DNA of 64,000 nucleotides from Nitrospira defluvii (GTDB lineage Bacteria; Nitrospirota; Nitrospiria; Nitrospirales; Nitrospiraceae). Of this stretch, positions 50,746 to 59,416 are shown piece after piece. The position numbers and the translations under genes are program-made. Numbering within the stretch: the first letter of the stretch is position 1; the number at the start of each line of letters is the position of its first letter. Under the pieces are notes generated by a model that worked only from the letters and a program-made list of their open reading frames with translations, was not told the origin of the DNA and did no database searches. The stretch is from contig NZ_CAJNBJ010000005.1 of assembly GCF_905220995.1 (NCBI RefSeq), positions 17,820-81,819 on the forward strand, read 5' to 3'.

Positions 50746-51657
50746 ATGGACTCTGGGCAACCAATTGCTGCCGCTCCCGATGTCCGTGAGCGGCTCAAAG
50801 CTATTGTCAGGACGTTGGCTGAGACCATCGGCCCCCGGAGTTATCGAGATACCGCAAGTCTGGCCGCGGCTGCCGACTTCATCACGCAGTCGTTTCAAGC
50901 GGGCGGATATACGGTTATCTTGCAGCCCTACGAGGTGAATGGGCAGATGTATCGCAACATCATCGCGGAACGGCGAGGGACGGAGGAGCCGGACCGTATC
51001 CTTATCGTCGGCGCCCATTACGACACAGTGGAAGGAACACCCGGCGCCGATGATAATGCCAGCGGCATCGCCGTGTTGCTGGAGCTGGCGCGCCTGCATG
51101 CGGTGACGCGCTTTCGGAATACGGTGCGCTTTGTCGCGTTTACACTGGAAGAGCCGCCGTTTTTTCGGAGCCGACAGATGGGCAGCCGCGTGTATGCCCG
51201 CAGTCTGAAAGAACGTGGAGAACGGGTCGAGGCGATGATCTGTCTGGAAATGGTCGGGTACTATTCGCAGGAGAAAGACAGTCAGTCTTTCCCGTTGTTC
51301 TGGCTCCGGTGGCGCTATCCGAGCACGGGTAACTTCATCACCGTCGTGGGCAATTCTGCATCAGAACCATTGCAGGCCCGCGTTCGTGATGGCCTCAAGT
51401 CTCACGCGACCTTGCCGGTGGAGACGTTCACCGGGCCCTGGTGGATTCCCGGTGTGGATCTCTCAGATCATGGGTCTTTTTGGAAGGAAGGGTATTCGGC
51501 GATCATGCTCACGGATACGGCGTTCTACCGGAACCCGCATTATCACCGGGGTACGGATCGGCCGGATACGCTGGACTACAGCGCGATGGCTGAATTAGCG
51601 AAAGGGATAGCCGGGGCTCTGGGAGCGTTGGACCAGTTATCGAACGCGCAACACTAA
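50737..51657 (+). CDS. M28-family zinc aminopeptidase
   Basis: The start is GTG 50737 or ATG 50746; about 303-306 residues. Zinc-site segments are visible: GAHYDTVEGTPGADDNASG (His and bridging Asp), TLEEPPFF (catalytic Glu and Glu ligand), LEMVGYY and, near the end, PHYHRGTDRPDTL (last His). Family members are often secreted. Here the frame upstream encodes a hydrophobic leader from ATG 50674 but carries a TAG at 50719, so as read the enzyme would stay in the cytoplasm. Confidence 0.88.
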   Translation: MTAMDSGQPIAAAPDVRERLKAIVRTLAETIGPRSYRDTASLAAAADFITQSFQAGGYTVILQPYEVNGQMYRNIIAERRGTEEPDRILIVGAHYDTVEGTPGADDNASGIAVLLELARLHAVTRFRNTVRFVAFTLEEPPFFRSRQMGSRVYARSLKERGERVEAMICLEMVGYYSQEKDSQSFPLFWLRWRYPSTGNFITVVGNSASEPLQARVRDGLKSHATLPVETFTGPWWIPGVDLSDHGSFWKEGYSAIMLTDTAFYRNPHYHRGTDRPDTLDYSAMAELAKGIAGALGALDQLSNAQH

Positions 51658-51676
51658 GAAACAGGAGGAATTGCTG

Positions 51677-51955
51677 ATGAGCCCTGCACCTCCACAAGGT
51701 CGCCGTCGATTTGATTTGCCACCGGACGCAGAGAAATACCTGACCTGGTACGGATTCCTCAAGCGACTGCCCACGACGATTTTTCGGCTGTCACTGAGCT
51801 ACATGCTTGCGTTTGTCATGCTCACGGTGGGACTCGAACTGACCGGAGGAGTTCGTGCCGGCCTCTGGAAGGCTCTCTACTACTTGGGTGGTGTGGTATT
51901 CCTTGTGTCCCTGTTCTTGTTCTTCGCCGGCTGGATCAGTCGGCGAAGCGAGTAG
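51677..51955 (+). CDS. Small two-span membrane protein
   Basis: ATG 51677 follows CAGGAGGAATT; 92 residues. A hydrophilic start (DLPPDAEKYLTWYGFLKRLP) is followed by two membrane helices (YMLAFVMLTVGLEL and YYLGGVVFLVSLFLFFAGW). It is not recognised. It lies about 20 bases after the M28 gene and probably belongs to the same transcript. It is the last gene before the integrated region. Confidence 0.65.
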   Translation: MSPAPPQGRRRFDLPPDAEKYLTWYGFLKRLPTTIFRLSLSYMLAFVMLTVGLELTGGVRAGLWKALYYLGGVVFLVSLFLFFAGWISRRSE

Positions 51956-52083
51956 GGTTCAGTTGATACCGACAGATGTGGGATTGTAACGGCTTGGGTG
52001 TGAGTCAATCAAATATCTACCATGCGGCCTCGTGAACAGTGACCCGTGCTCTGCCCAGCCCTTGCCCGGCTGCGGTCGGCGTC

Positions 52084-53298
52084 CTAAGTCCTTGACCGAT
52101 TGGACTTCTCAGCCTCTTGCGGCCGGGCGGACAACCACGCGGACAACCCAGCCCCTCCGATTGAGGCCCCAAGTCGCTGGGTCGCTTCGACGATATGTTG
52201 CCACTCCGCATGCGTATAAATGGTATGGATTTTGGTCGATTGCTGGCCGAGCAATTCCATCACCTCGTAGTCTTTGGCGCCCAGTTGCCGATTGTGCGTC
52301 GAGTTGCAGTGGCGCAGGATGTGATGCGTCATGCGCTTCGAAATGCCGGCGGCGGTGGCGAGCGACAGGATCGCACTGCGCAAATTGCCAATGTGTGTTT
52401 CCGGCCCACCGCAGCGCTCACACTTGTAGGTGCGCGTATCCCCACGTGGCAACAGCCACCGTGCGTGCGGGTTCTGATGCTTCAATGTCAGCAAGACTGT
52501 GCGCATGGGCTCGACGAGCGGGATATCCCGGTCTTCCTGATCCTTTGGTGACCAGCCTTTCTTCACCCGAATGCGGAGGACCTCCTCTTCTTCATCGACA
52601 TCGCAGGGTTCGAGGTGCCGGGCTTCGTCGATGCGGAGACCACCTTGATATACCGTTAACAGACTGGCGTACGCATAAGGCTTGAGCAGCGCCGCTGCGT
52701 CCAGGAACGCCCTCATCTCCTCGGCCGTCGGGATCTGCTGTTTGCGCTTGGGGACGGTGGGTTTTTCGATGTCGGCTACAGGATTTTGGCTTGTGTAACG
52801 GTACACCTTTCGGGCCACTCGAAAGACGGCAGACAAACAGTGCAGTTCCTTCAACACCGTCGATCGTTTGACCAGAGCCAACCGGCGTTGTTTCCATGTT
52901 TCGATCTCCTCTGGTTCCACGTCATCGAAACGAGACTTGCCGAAGGTCGGAATGATCTGATTCTTCAAAATATCGCGATGTCGATTCCGCGTGTTCCCGG
53001 CTCGATTGCCGACGAGATACTGCCAAAATTGGCCACCGCGGTCGTCGCAATCTTTCTTGTCGGGCAGCCGACAGAAGTCTGCGATGGTCAGCTTCTGTCC
53101 TTTCACCTGCCCCGGCGTCTTGCCCTGATACTTGTCCAATAACACCTGGGCCGCCGCGGCGGCCGCGATCATATTGGTCTTGCCGGTACTGAGCTGGATC
53201 GGCTTGGCGCCTTTCCGTGGCGTGAACTTCACATAAATCGTCGGCCGATCCTTTCGGCGATACAGACACCCTTTGTCGATTGTCACGGTTGTGGCCAT
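52084..53298 (-). CDS. Tyrosine recombinase (phage-type integrase)
   Basis: The 404-residue protein has an N-terminal arm-binding segment, a core-binding domain (about 75-170) and a catalytic domain. The active-site residues are Arg222 in GGLRIDEAR, His326 and Arg329 in HHILRH, and Tyr361 in HTIYTH. A CERCGGPETH segment (293-302) is an unusual Cys-containing insertion that may bind zinc. It faces out of the island with its 3' end next to the chromosome genes, as is common for integrases beside their attachment site. A small HTH gene lies upstream. Confidence 0.9.
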   Translation of the reverse strand: MATTVTIDKGCLYRRKDRPTIYVKFTPRKGAKPIQLSTGKTNMIAAAAAAQVLLDKYQGKTPGQVKGQKLTIADFCRLPDKKDCDDRGGQFWQYLVGNRAGNTRNRHRDILKNQIIPTFGKSRFDDVEPEEIETWKQRRLALVKRSTVLKELHCLSAVFRVARKVYRYTSQNPVADIEKPTVPKRKQQIPTAEEMRAFLDAAALLKPYAYASLLTVYQGGLRIDEARHLEPCDVDEEEEVLRIRVKKGWSPKDQEDRDIPLVEPMRTVLLTLKHQNPHARWLLPRGDTRTYKCERCGGPETHIGNLRSAILSLATAAGISKRMTHHILRHCNSTHNRQLGAKDYEVMELLGQQSTKIHTIYTHAEWQHIVEATQRLGASIGGAGLSAWLSARPQEAEKSNRSRT

Positions 53299-53334
53299 GG
53301 AACCCTCTGGTAAAACGTGGATGGGGAGTGACGC

Positions 53335-53781
53335 TTACGAATCGCTCCTGGGTGGCTCGTTCATTCGAGGGCCTCGGCGGCCGCGATCCAGCCATTGAAG
53401 GATTTCAACTTTGACAAACCGCAGGGTGCCGCCAAATTTTCGGTGCGGGATGCGATCGGTACTGGTCAGTGAGTAGATGTAACTGGGCTTGCATTTCAAA
53501 AAGGCGCAGATCTCTGGTAGCGTCATCAGTTCGGGGAGTGTCACTCCTGCCACCTGCGGCAGGGTGGGCATGAACGGAATGGTCCTTTGATGAGGTGCTG
53601 TCTTTTCATCCGGCTTGGCAACATCAGGATGGGCCGTCACGTTCTCCCCAGGACCTGGGAGCGTGGAAGGGGAGCGTGATGGGACACTCTTCGAGGCACT
53701 CACCTGGGACGTGCCGCGCCCCCGTGTTGTCAGGGAAAGCGTCTCGTATTTGTCAGCTGGCTGGTTCATCTTGGGGTCCAT
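53335..53781 (-). CDS. Excisionase-like HTH protein
   Basis: GGAAAGGA precedes ATG 53781; 148 residues. The first 85 residues are Pro-, Thr- and Ser-rich and probably unfolded. The end is a MerR/Xis-type winged helix: LPEICAFLKCKPSYIYSLTS, RIPHRKFGGTLRFVKVEI and LQWLDRG. Such proteins direct excision or control the integrase promoter. The gene lies about 40 bases upstream of the integrase and is in the same orientation. Confidence 0.75.
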   Translation of the reverse strand: MDPKMNQPADKYETLSLTTRGRGTSQVSASKSVPSRSPSTLPGPGENVTAHPDVAKPDEKTAPHQRTIPFMPTLPQVAGVTLPELMTLPEICAFLKCKPSYIYSLTSTDRIPHRKFGGTLRFVKVEILQWLDRGRRGPRMNEPPRSDS

Positions 53782-54141
53782 GGCTCTATCCTTTCCCGTA
53801 TGACACGGTGGTCTAATGCGTACAGGTTGGATGATAGGGCGTGAGTGGATGTTGCGGCGGTGCAGAACTGACCAGAACGCGAGTACTTCTGGCAGTGAGC
53901 ACGCGTACCCATCTGGACAGAATGGTTTCTCGGAGGCTTATTCGATGGTGAGGGGCGCAACTCGTTAGAACATGGAGTGATGCTGTGCGTACTACTGTGT
54001 CACCGACGGTTCATCTGTGAAAGATGTCAGTGCGGTGGTAGGCGGTTCGTGCGGGCATGATGGTTGCTGTGTAAATCACCTTAGGGAGCAAGAGGGAGGC
54101 GGCTTTTTTCTCTCCTCCCTCTCGCTCCCTGCCGTTGTCCC
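53782..54141. other. Intergenic, with a palindromic element
   Basis: No gene is seen. The region ends with the inverted repeat at 54083-54130 described separately. Confidence 0.5.
54083..54130 (-). repeat. Palindromic element A (also terminator-like)
   Basis: AGGGAGCAAGAGGGAGG (54083-54099) pairs with CCTCCCTCTCGCTCCCT (54114-54130) with one mismatch that becomes a G-U pair in minus-strand RNA. It lies just after the minus-strand gene at 54142-54318 and could end its transcript. A related element in the opposite orientation lies at 58047-58090. Confidence 0.6.
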
Positions 54142-54318
54142 TTAGTTTGCCTGTTGTCCTTCCGTATCTCGAAGATGGAAGTTGTACTTCCAAAGGATAA
54201 AGTCCTTGTACTTCTGAAAGTGTCGGTGAATGAGCTTCTCACTGATGAGATCATGCTCCCGCGTTGATCGAAAATACTTCTGCAAAATTGGAAGTGCATT
54301 CATGTGTTGGTTCTCCAT
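54142..54318 (-). CDS. Small hypothetical protein
   Basis: AAAGGAGA precedes ATG 54318, so the 58-residue form is preferred to the 80-residue one. The sequence is polar with many aromatic and basic residues (ALPILQKYFRSTREHDLISE, FQKYKDFILWKYNFHLRD). It matches nothing I know. The base composition is lower in GC than in the chromosomal genes, as in the rest of this region. Confidence 0.5.
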   Translation of the reverse strand: MENQHMNALPILQKYFRSTREHDLISEKLIHRHFQKYKDFILWKYNFHLRDTEGQQAN

Positions 54319-54380
54319 AAATAATCTCCTTTGAGTGTTGATGTTCCGGAGTGCCATCGAGCACATTAGTATCGGCAGGT

Positions 54381-54590
54381 TCACGATTTGCTTACACCAA
54401 TATCGTCCCTCTGGCCGTCGTTGAGACGATTGGGCGTGAGGGGGGAGGATGGGGGAAGCAATAACCGCAGACGATGGGCGGCTTGTCTGAGTTGAGCTAC
54501 ATTAATGAGGGAATAGCGAAGCGGACTTTTGGGGGGCCACATGCGTGGCCCGTCAATCATTGGAAGTGCACGTGGAACAAGGCTGTTCAT
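54381..54590 (-). CDS. Possible small protein
   Basis: A 69-residue frame behind GAGGG reads MNSLVPRALPMIDGPRMWPP and then a basic Leu/Arg-rich stretch. No family is recognised and it may be chance. Outside it, 54319-54380 and 54591-54689 hold nothing. Confidence 0.3.
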   Translation of the reverse strand: MNSLVPRALPMIDGPRMWPPKSPLRYSLINVAQLRQAAHRLRLLLPPSSPLTPNRLNDGQRDDIGVSKS

Positions 54591-54689
54591 AGTGCGCCCT
54601 CTTTCTTGTGGGCAAGACTTTCTCCAGAGATGGTTGAAGCGTAGGGGATAGACGGGGGAGGGGACGCCCTCCGCCGTCGTGATTCCCTG

Positions 54690-55238
54690 TTAGTTTTCAT
54701 CGAATGGCTTGAGGAGCCGGTGCCGGATCCCCAACTCGTATGCGACTTGCTGGGGTGACACATTCCGCATATTCCGAATGAAACGTCGAGCGGCGTTTCG
54801 CCTGAGAACTGACATGTGAGTCGGTTGAAGCTTGAGCGTGTGGAGTACCTGGAGCCACACGTGGTTATATAAATAGAGCCGTGAATAGGGTTTTCCTGTG
54901 TGGATGTTGGTAAACATAAAGAGGGGGTGGGCCGGCGGTCGCGGATTATTTAATAGGGCCTGAGCGTCGGCAAACAGTCGATTGCCCAACGGGTCTGAGA
55001 GGGATACCGTCCTTGGCCGTTCGATCGGGACCAATGCCGATCCAGTCCAGATTTGGTGGATCGTGATCGCTCTCTTTGAGATGTCCTCGGCGGTCACGGC
55101 CAAGCCTTCTGAAAGACGAAGCCCGAGTTCATCTAACAATCCGAAGAGCGGATACTCTCGAGGAAACTGGCGCGCAATCTCCCGCAGAATCAGGTCTTGC
55201 TGTGAGATGGTGATGAGAGGAAAGCAACGTGTACACAT
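54690..55238 (-). CDS. Degenerate tyrosine-recombinase-like protein without catalytic Tyr
   Basis: AAAGGA precedes ATG 55238; 182 residues. LLDELGLRLSEGLAV recalls the catalytic Arg box (GLRxSE), and THMSVLRRNAARRFIRN sits where H-x-x-R would be. The end AYELGIRHRLLKPFDEN has no Tyr at the expected place and no core-binding domain is present. It may bind DNA without cutting, or be a relic. The frame and ribosome site are intact. Confidence 0.55.
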   Translation of the reverse strand: MCTRCFPLITISQQDLILREIARQFPREYPLFGLLDELGLRLSEGLAVTAEDISKRAITIHQIWTGSALVPIERPRTVSLSDPLGNRLFADAQALLNNPRPPAHPLFMFTNIHTGKPYSRLYLYNHVWLQVLHTLKLQPTHMSVLRRNAARRFIRNMRNVSPQQVAYELGIRHRLLKPFDEN

Positions 55239-55698
55239 ATCGTGTGTCCTTTCGGCGGAGCGAGTAATAAGTGGCTCGGGCCGCGCGCTCCAGAGTGGCC
55301 GAACCTTATGGTGAGATGTTATTGGAAGCGGGCGGCCAGCGAGTAGGACGAAAAGTGCCAGGTTCCATCGGGTGGGGGCAGTTGCCCTGAGACGGTAAGA
55401 AGCAGGGAGCTAGGCGGCGTGCGGGTTATTCGGCTTGTCTTGGGGGGCGACGATGGCGAAATCGGTGACTGCGCGATCGTGAAATGGTGCTAGAGCATTG
55501 ACCACCAAGTGTCCACGGACTGATTGGATGTGGTTGGATCTGGTAGGAAGAGATTGGATGTGGGATGTGCGCTTGAAAGCTTGGCAACGCCACAGCTAGA
55601 GCGACGATTCGGTGATTGTGTAGGGAATCAGGTGGAGGCGATGGGTTCAGAGCATTGCTTTACCAAAGTTATGCTCTAACAATAAAACCAGTGGTAAA
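55239..55698. other. Intergenic, nothing recognised
   Basis: About 460 bases between the two recombinase-like genes. No gene, RNA or striking repeat is seen. An attachment site could lie here but no paired repeat was found. Confidence 0.4.
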
Positions 55699-56940
55699 TT
55701 AAGGGTTTGGAGGAGTGTTTGGGGAAGCACTGTCCACCAGCTGTCCACCGGAATTGCCATTTTGATATTTCGACTGAATGTAGCCGCGAAGCTTCCTAGA
55801 CGCGTCGCGCACGTCTTCTTCATCAATAATGTTGTAGCGGTCAAACATGGAGGTCGTCTTGTGCCCGATGATCAACATGATGGTTTTCTGGTCGACACCC
55901 GCTCGTCTCAGGTTGCGAACACCGGTTCGACGGAGATCATGAAATGTGAGCCCTTCGTACCCCTTGAGACTCTGTGTCTTCGCCGTGGGATTCTTCCAGC
56001 TTCCTAGGCCGGAAGCAACGCATGAGCGTTCCCACTGATAGCGAATGCTATCAGTCTTTTCCCCATCTCTGTGGCAGAAGTATTTGCAGTTTGGATGAGA
56101 CTGGAGGGTTTGCGCTTCCCACCGGGCCAGGACCTCGTACGGATCACCACTCAGGGTAATAAAACGCGGTTCGCCGTTCTTGGTTTCCCCTGGCCGCAGG
56201 TCAATGGTGACATCTTGCTTATTATGATCAAAGGTAACTTGTATCCGTTCAAGACCCAGCACTTCGTCTAAGCGCATCCCTGACCAGTGTCCGATGGTAG
56301 AAGGTACTTGAACCCACTCAGGTTGATGGGTTCTGAGGCGTTCAAAATCTGGCCAATTGACGAATCCGCTTTTTGGCGGATTTTCTTTCAATTGGTGCCA
56401 CACCGGTTTCGCGGTCACCAATTTCGGCTCTGCCTCGAGCCCTAATTGATAACCTCGCATCAAGAAACCAATGCGCTTGTTGACGGTTCCTGCTTCCAGA
56501 AGCATCAGCTTCTTTCTTCCGCCGACTTTTTGAGGAACGGTCATCCATTCCTTGGCCAGCGATTTGAGATAGCTTCCCTTGATACTCTCTGCCGGCTTCG
56601 TCCCAATGAGTTTATTCCACAACGCGGCGTTAGCCACATCATGCTCACCGACCGAACCCTTTAACCCTCGATCTTCTAGTACGAGATCGATCAGCATTGC
56701 AACGGTGGTGGTAGATTCCTTGGGCCACCCAAAAACACCGCGATAGTACTGTTCGTAGAGCGAATTGACGATCCTTTGGGCCGTTTCACGGTTGCCATGC
56801 ACGACCTTGCGTATCCGGCCCGCCTTACGGTTTGGATGAATATCAATCCATTGCTTGTTGCGCCCAATCGTTTTGATCATACAATGACTACTCGTAATGT
56901 GGGGGCGAATGCTTTCGCTCCCAGTCTTCAATGACACCAA
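55699..56940 (-). CDS. Tyrosine recombinase (second integrase)
   Basis: The 413-residue frame (or 393 from ATG 56880, MIKTIGRNKQW) is a complete recombinase: arm domain, core-binding domain (about 75-160), then the catalytic boxes SGMRLDEVLGL, FHDLRRTGVRNL, IGHKTTSMFDRYN with the nucleophilic Tyr. It is unlike the integrase at 52084 in sequence, so two separate integration modules are present. It overlaps the small HTH gene at 56888, again an integrase/excisionase pair. The end is Ser-, Asn- and Pro-rich. Confidence 0.9.
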   Translation of the reverse strand: MVSLKTGSESIRPHITSSHCMIKTIGRNKQWIDIHPNRKAGRIRKVVHGNRETAQRIVNSLYEQYYRGVFGWPKESTTTVAMLIDLVLEDRGLKGSVGEHDVANAALWNKLIGTKPAESIKGSYLKSLAKEWMTVPQKVGGRKKLMLLEAGTVNKRIGFLMRGYQLGLEAEPKLVTAKPVWHQLKENPPKSGFVNWPDFERLRTHQPEWVQVPSTIGHWSGMRLDEVLGLERIQVTFDHNKQDVTIDLRPGETKNGEPRFITLSGDPYEVLARWEAQTLQSHPNCKYFCHRDGEKTDSIRYQWERSCVASGLGSWKNPTAKTQSLKGYEGLTFHDLRRTGVRNLRRAGVDQKTIMLIIGHKTTSMFDRYNIIDEEDVRDASRKLRGYIQSKYQNGNSGGQLVDSASPNTPPNP

Positions 56941-57097
56941 GCGCTATTCGCCAGCGGGCGCGGGAGCCGTTGCCAAGTTTCATGGCTGGTATGCCTCCCG
57001 GCAGGCCAAGGACAGCGCGATATAAGTATTCGACCGACACTTGCCACCGATGGGCCAGTTGTTTGGGTGTGAGAAAGTCTTTTTCATGTGACGGCAT
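56888..57097 (-). CDS. Small excisionase-like HTH protein
   Basis: AAAAGGAGC precedes ATG 57097; 69 residues. FLTPKQLAHRWQVSVEYLYR is a typical MerR/Xis helix-turn-helix, followed by a short wing and WRIALGVIEDWER. The 3' end overlaps the long form of the integrase downstream, so expression is coupled. It is probably the directionality factor of that integrase. Confidence 0.7.
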   Translation of the reverse strand: MPSHEKDFLTPKQLAHRWQVSVEYLYRAVLGLPGGIPAMKLGNGSRARWRIALGVIEDWERKHSPPHYE

Positions 57098-58046
57098 CTT
57101 TCCGCTCCTTTTGCTTCCGAAGCACGTACATCGCGCTTCACGAGTAGGAACGGGGAGATGGCTCCTTCTGACCGTTAGCTCACGTGGCAGTCGTTAGACT
57201 TAGCTGCGCCGCATACCTTTAATAGGCTGCCGGGTGGATTCGTACGGGCCTGAGTGTGAGTCAGCTACGAGGAATAAATGGCAGTACTGTATGGGAGTGG
57301 CGTTGATTGAAAGTGATTGCCTTGGGGCATGCACGCTGGGATAGCCGCGATCATGCATCTGCGAATTGATGAGGCGATCCTTGAATTTGCCTGGCTTCAG
57401 GTTTGGTGGTCGTAACTATGATCTCGCGTTGATCGTCCAGCGAGTCTTGGTGACCAGGAGCGTTACAACGGCTCGTTCGCGTTTTCCTCAAGGACCGAAG
57501 CTTTGAGACGTTCTTGTCCACGAAGGCTCAACCGTTATCCCTGAAGTGTCACAGCAGCCTAGGTGAACAAAAGAGGTTGGCGTAGTGTTGCATAGGCCAT
57601 TACAAGGCCGCATGTTTGTGGAAAAGCTTCGCGGCGTGCCCATACGCACTTAATTTAGAATGATTCGTCTAGATCGCGCGGACGCACAGGAATTTCCCGA
57701 AGCCGTTCGATGAGGCGGGGACATCTTCGAAGACCGAGTGACCACGCGACCGCTACGATTCGTCGAGAACGTGGCCGAACAGCTCGGCCTCAACCCCCGT
57801 CATGGGCGTATGTAGGATGCGAGTCGTGCGGCGGGCACTGCCGCGCGTATTAGGATCTCTGGGGGAAGGAGGATCGATCACTCTGACCTATCAGCGGCCT
57901 GATCGGAGCAAACGATCGCTGTGTTGGAGCACAACCGACCTCCCTGGCGCGGCCGAAAGCTCCAGTACACTCTGGTGACGCTGAGGTACAGCGGTTCACT
58001 CCGAGCGGTTCAGCCTATGTGAGGAATCAGTCCCAGGTAATTGGGG

Positions 58047-58090
58047 GGGGCGAGAGGGAGTCGGCTCTTGTTACGCCTCCCTCTTGCTCT
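58047..58090 (+). repeat. Palindromic element B
   Basis: GGCGAGAGGGAG (58049-58060) and CTCCCTCTTGCT (58077-58088) form a hairpin whose arms match the reverse complement of element A at 54083-54130. The loops differ. GGGAGGCG recurs at about 58111, 58164 and 58227. Confidence 0.55.
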
Positions 58091-58222
58091 CACTGAGCGC
58101 AAAACACCTAGAGGGAGGCGACAATTCGACGCCCATTCATGGGAGACTCAATAAAATGTCATGTGGGGAGGCGTTAGATTATCGCCCCCCCAGTTAGCCG
58201 ATGCGTCACTGAATCAATAATA

Positions 58223-58256
58223 AAATGGGGAGGCGCACGTCTGCGCCTCCCCATTT
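58223..58256 (-). terminator. Strong rho-independent terminator of the zinc-ribbon gene
   Basis: A perfect 15-base stem (AAATGGGGAGGCGCA at 58223-58237 with its complement at 58242-58256), four-base loop. In minus direction it is followed by TTATTATTG. It lies six bases past the stop at 58263. Confidence 0.8.
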
Positions 58257-58262
58257 CTGGTT

Positions 58263-59114
58263 TTATGCGGCCTTTCGGGGAACCAGCGCTATAACTTCTG
58301 CCATCAGTGATTGATAGATCTCCAACCCTCGCGGGATATCCACGGGCCGATCATGCAGCACGGCGAATTGCATCCGTTCAAACTGGCCGAGCAGGGACCG
58401 AATCTTCTTATAGTGTTTCGGCAGTTCGCTCAGGGCATCTTTCTTCTCGGCTTGTTCCAACCGATGAGTGATCATGCTACGGTAAAGTTTCTTGCGGAGA
58501 AGCTGCCCCCCGCTTCGAGACAGCAGTGCGTTGTGCGGGCCCCACAAGAGTCGGCCGCAAAAATATCGAGCCAAGCACCGCATCCGGTGCCGCAGATCGC
58601 CATGTTGCTCTTGCTGTAACTTGCGGAGGACCTTCGTGAGAGCCGTTGCAGTCACCTCATCTCCCAGGCTACGCAACAGGGCGTCCACCTCCTTACCTGG
58701 AAGGTACAGCGAGAGGAAGACCAATCCTAAAGAGATGCGAAGGCGTTCGAACGGCGTTCCTTTCGTATCATAAAATGTACAACCGCATCCGTTTCGGGAG
58801 TGCCCACCGGTTTTGTAGCCCTTCGTCTCTTGGTGCTTTTCATACATCGATTTGGTGACACAGCGCCACCGATGCTTCGCTCGGTCAGACGACTTGTTCC
58901 ACGCTACTTTTCCGCACCGAGGACATGTGACCCGAAGACCTGTCGCTTCTCCCCACCGTGCAAGCCTGAGACATTCATATGCCTGCACCTCACTGCTTTG
59001 CACCGTCACCAAAAAGTCTTTTAGGTACTCGTGTCCGGAGGGAGCGGGGGGAATCTGGAACAGCTTGGAGGCGTTCGGCCAAATCTCACCCACATTGCGA
59101 TAAGTCCAATTCAT
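58263..59114 (-). CDS. IS1595-type zinc-ribbon protein without transposase domain
   Basis: AAGGGGA precedes ATG 59114; 283 residues. Residues about 63-120 hold CPRCGK, a second Cys in WRCVTKS, CGCTFYDTKGTPF, resembling the Zn-ribbon and TGTxF transition of IS1595 transposases. The ISXO2 DDE domain that should follow is missing; instead a helical, Arg- and Leu-rich part runs to the end (ALLRSLGDEVTATALTKVL). There are no terminal inverted repeats that would mark an IS. It may be a domesticated DNA-binding protein. It ends at a strong terminator, so it is a regulated single gene. Confidence 0.65.
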   Translation of the reverse strand: MNWTYRNVGEIWPNASKLFQIPPAPSGHEYLKDFLVTVQSSEVQAYECLRLARWGEATGLRVTCPRCGKVAWNKSSDRAKHRWRCVTKSMYEKHQETKGYKTGGHSRNGCGCTFYDTKGTPFERLRISLGLVFLSLYLPGKEVDALLRSLGDEVTATALTKVLRKLQQEQHGDLRHRMRCLARYFCGRLLWGPHNALLSRSGGQLLRKKLYRSMITHRLEQAEKKDALSELPKHYKKIRSLLGQFERMQFAVLHDRPVDIPRGLEIYQSLMAEVIALVPRKAA

Positions 59115-59416
59115 CAGTCATTCCCCTTTGGATGTCCAAGCTACTGTGCCGACCATCACCCTCATGCGGTATCACCCCAGGCGCTGGATGACAGTGCCTC
59201 TCCGGCGAGCCGTACGTTCACCGTATCGGATTTCCACTGTGATTCTTGAGGGAGAATCCATGTCTTTGGACGCTGCGTTTGGTACGCAGCGTCTTCGCGA
59301 TGACGTCCTATGCACCACTGACTTCATGTTGTTGCCACTCCCACGGGCACCAACACTGGTCCTCTGCTTAGGACGCACGTTTCTGCCGCTTGGGTTTCTC
59401 TTCGCCTGCTTGGTAG
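59115..59416. other. Intergenic, nothing recognised
   Basis: About 300 bases. Plus-strand frames here are shadows without ribosome sites. A promoter for the zinc-ribbon gene must lie at its right end. Confidence 0.4.

Larger units (their letters stand above)
57098..58262. other. Gene-poor region with repeats
   Basis: These 1160 bases carry no convincing gene. A short relic-like stretch near 57753-57810 would read FVENVAEQLGLNPRHG, too short to name. The right third (58047-58256) is crowded with inverted copies of GGGAGGCG, including the palindromic element at 58047-58090 and the terminator at 58223-58256. Confidence 0.5.

Noticed and set aside
53595..53816. Plus-strand frames across the excisionase-like gene
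   Set aside because: They lie antisense to a minus-strand gene with a ribosome site and an HTH domain.
51997..57256. TGTGAGTCA repeated at about 52000 and 57250 as integrase attachment sites
   Set aside because: Only nine bases match, no tRNA end is present, and such a match is expected by chance.
57600..57820. Partition-protein relic
   Set aside because: The readable piece (about 16 residues) is too short to assign to any family.
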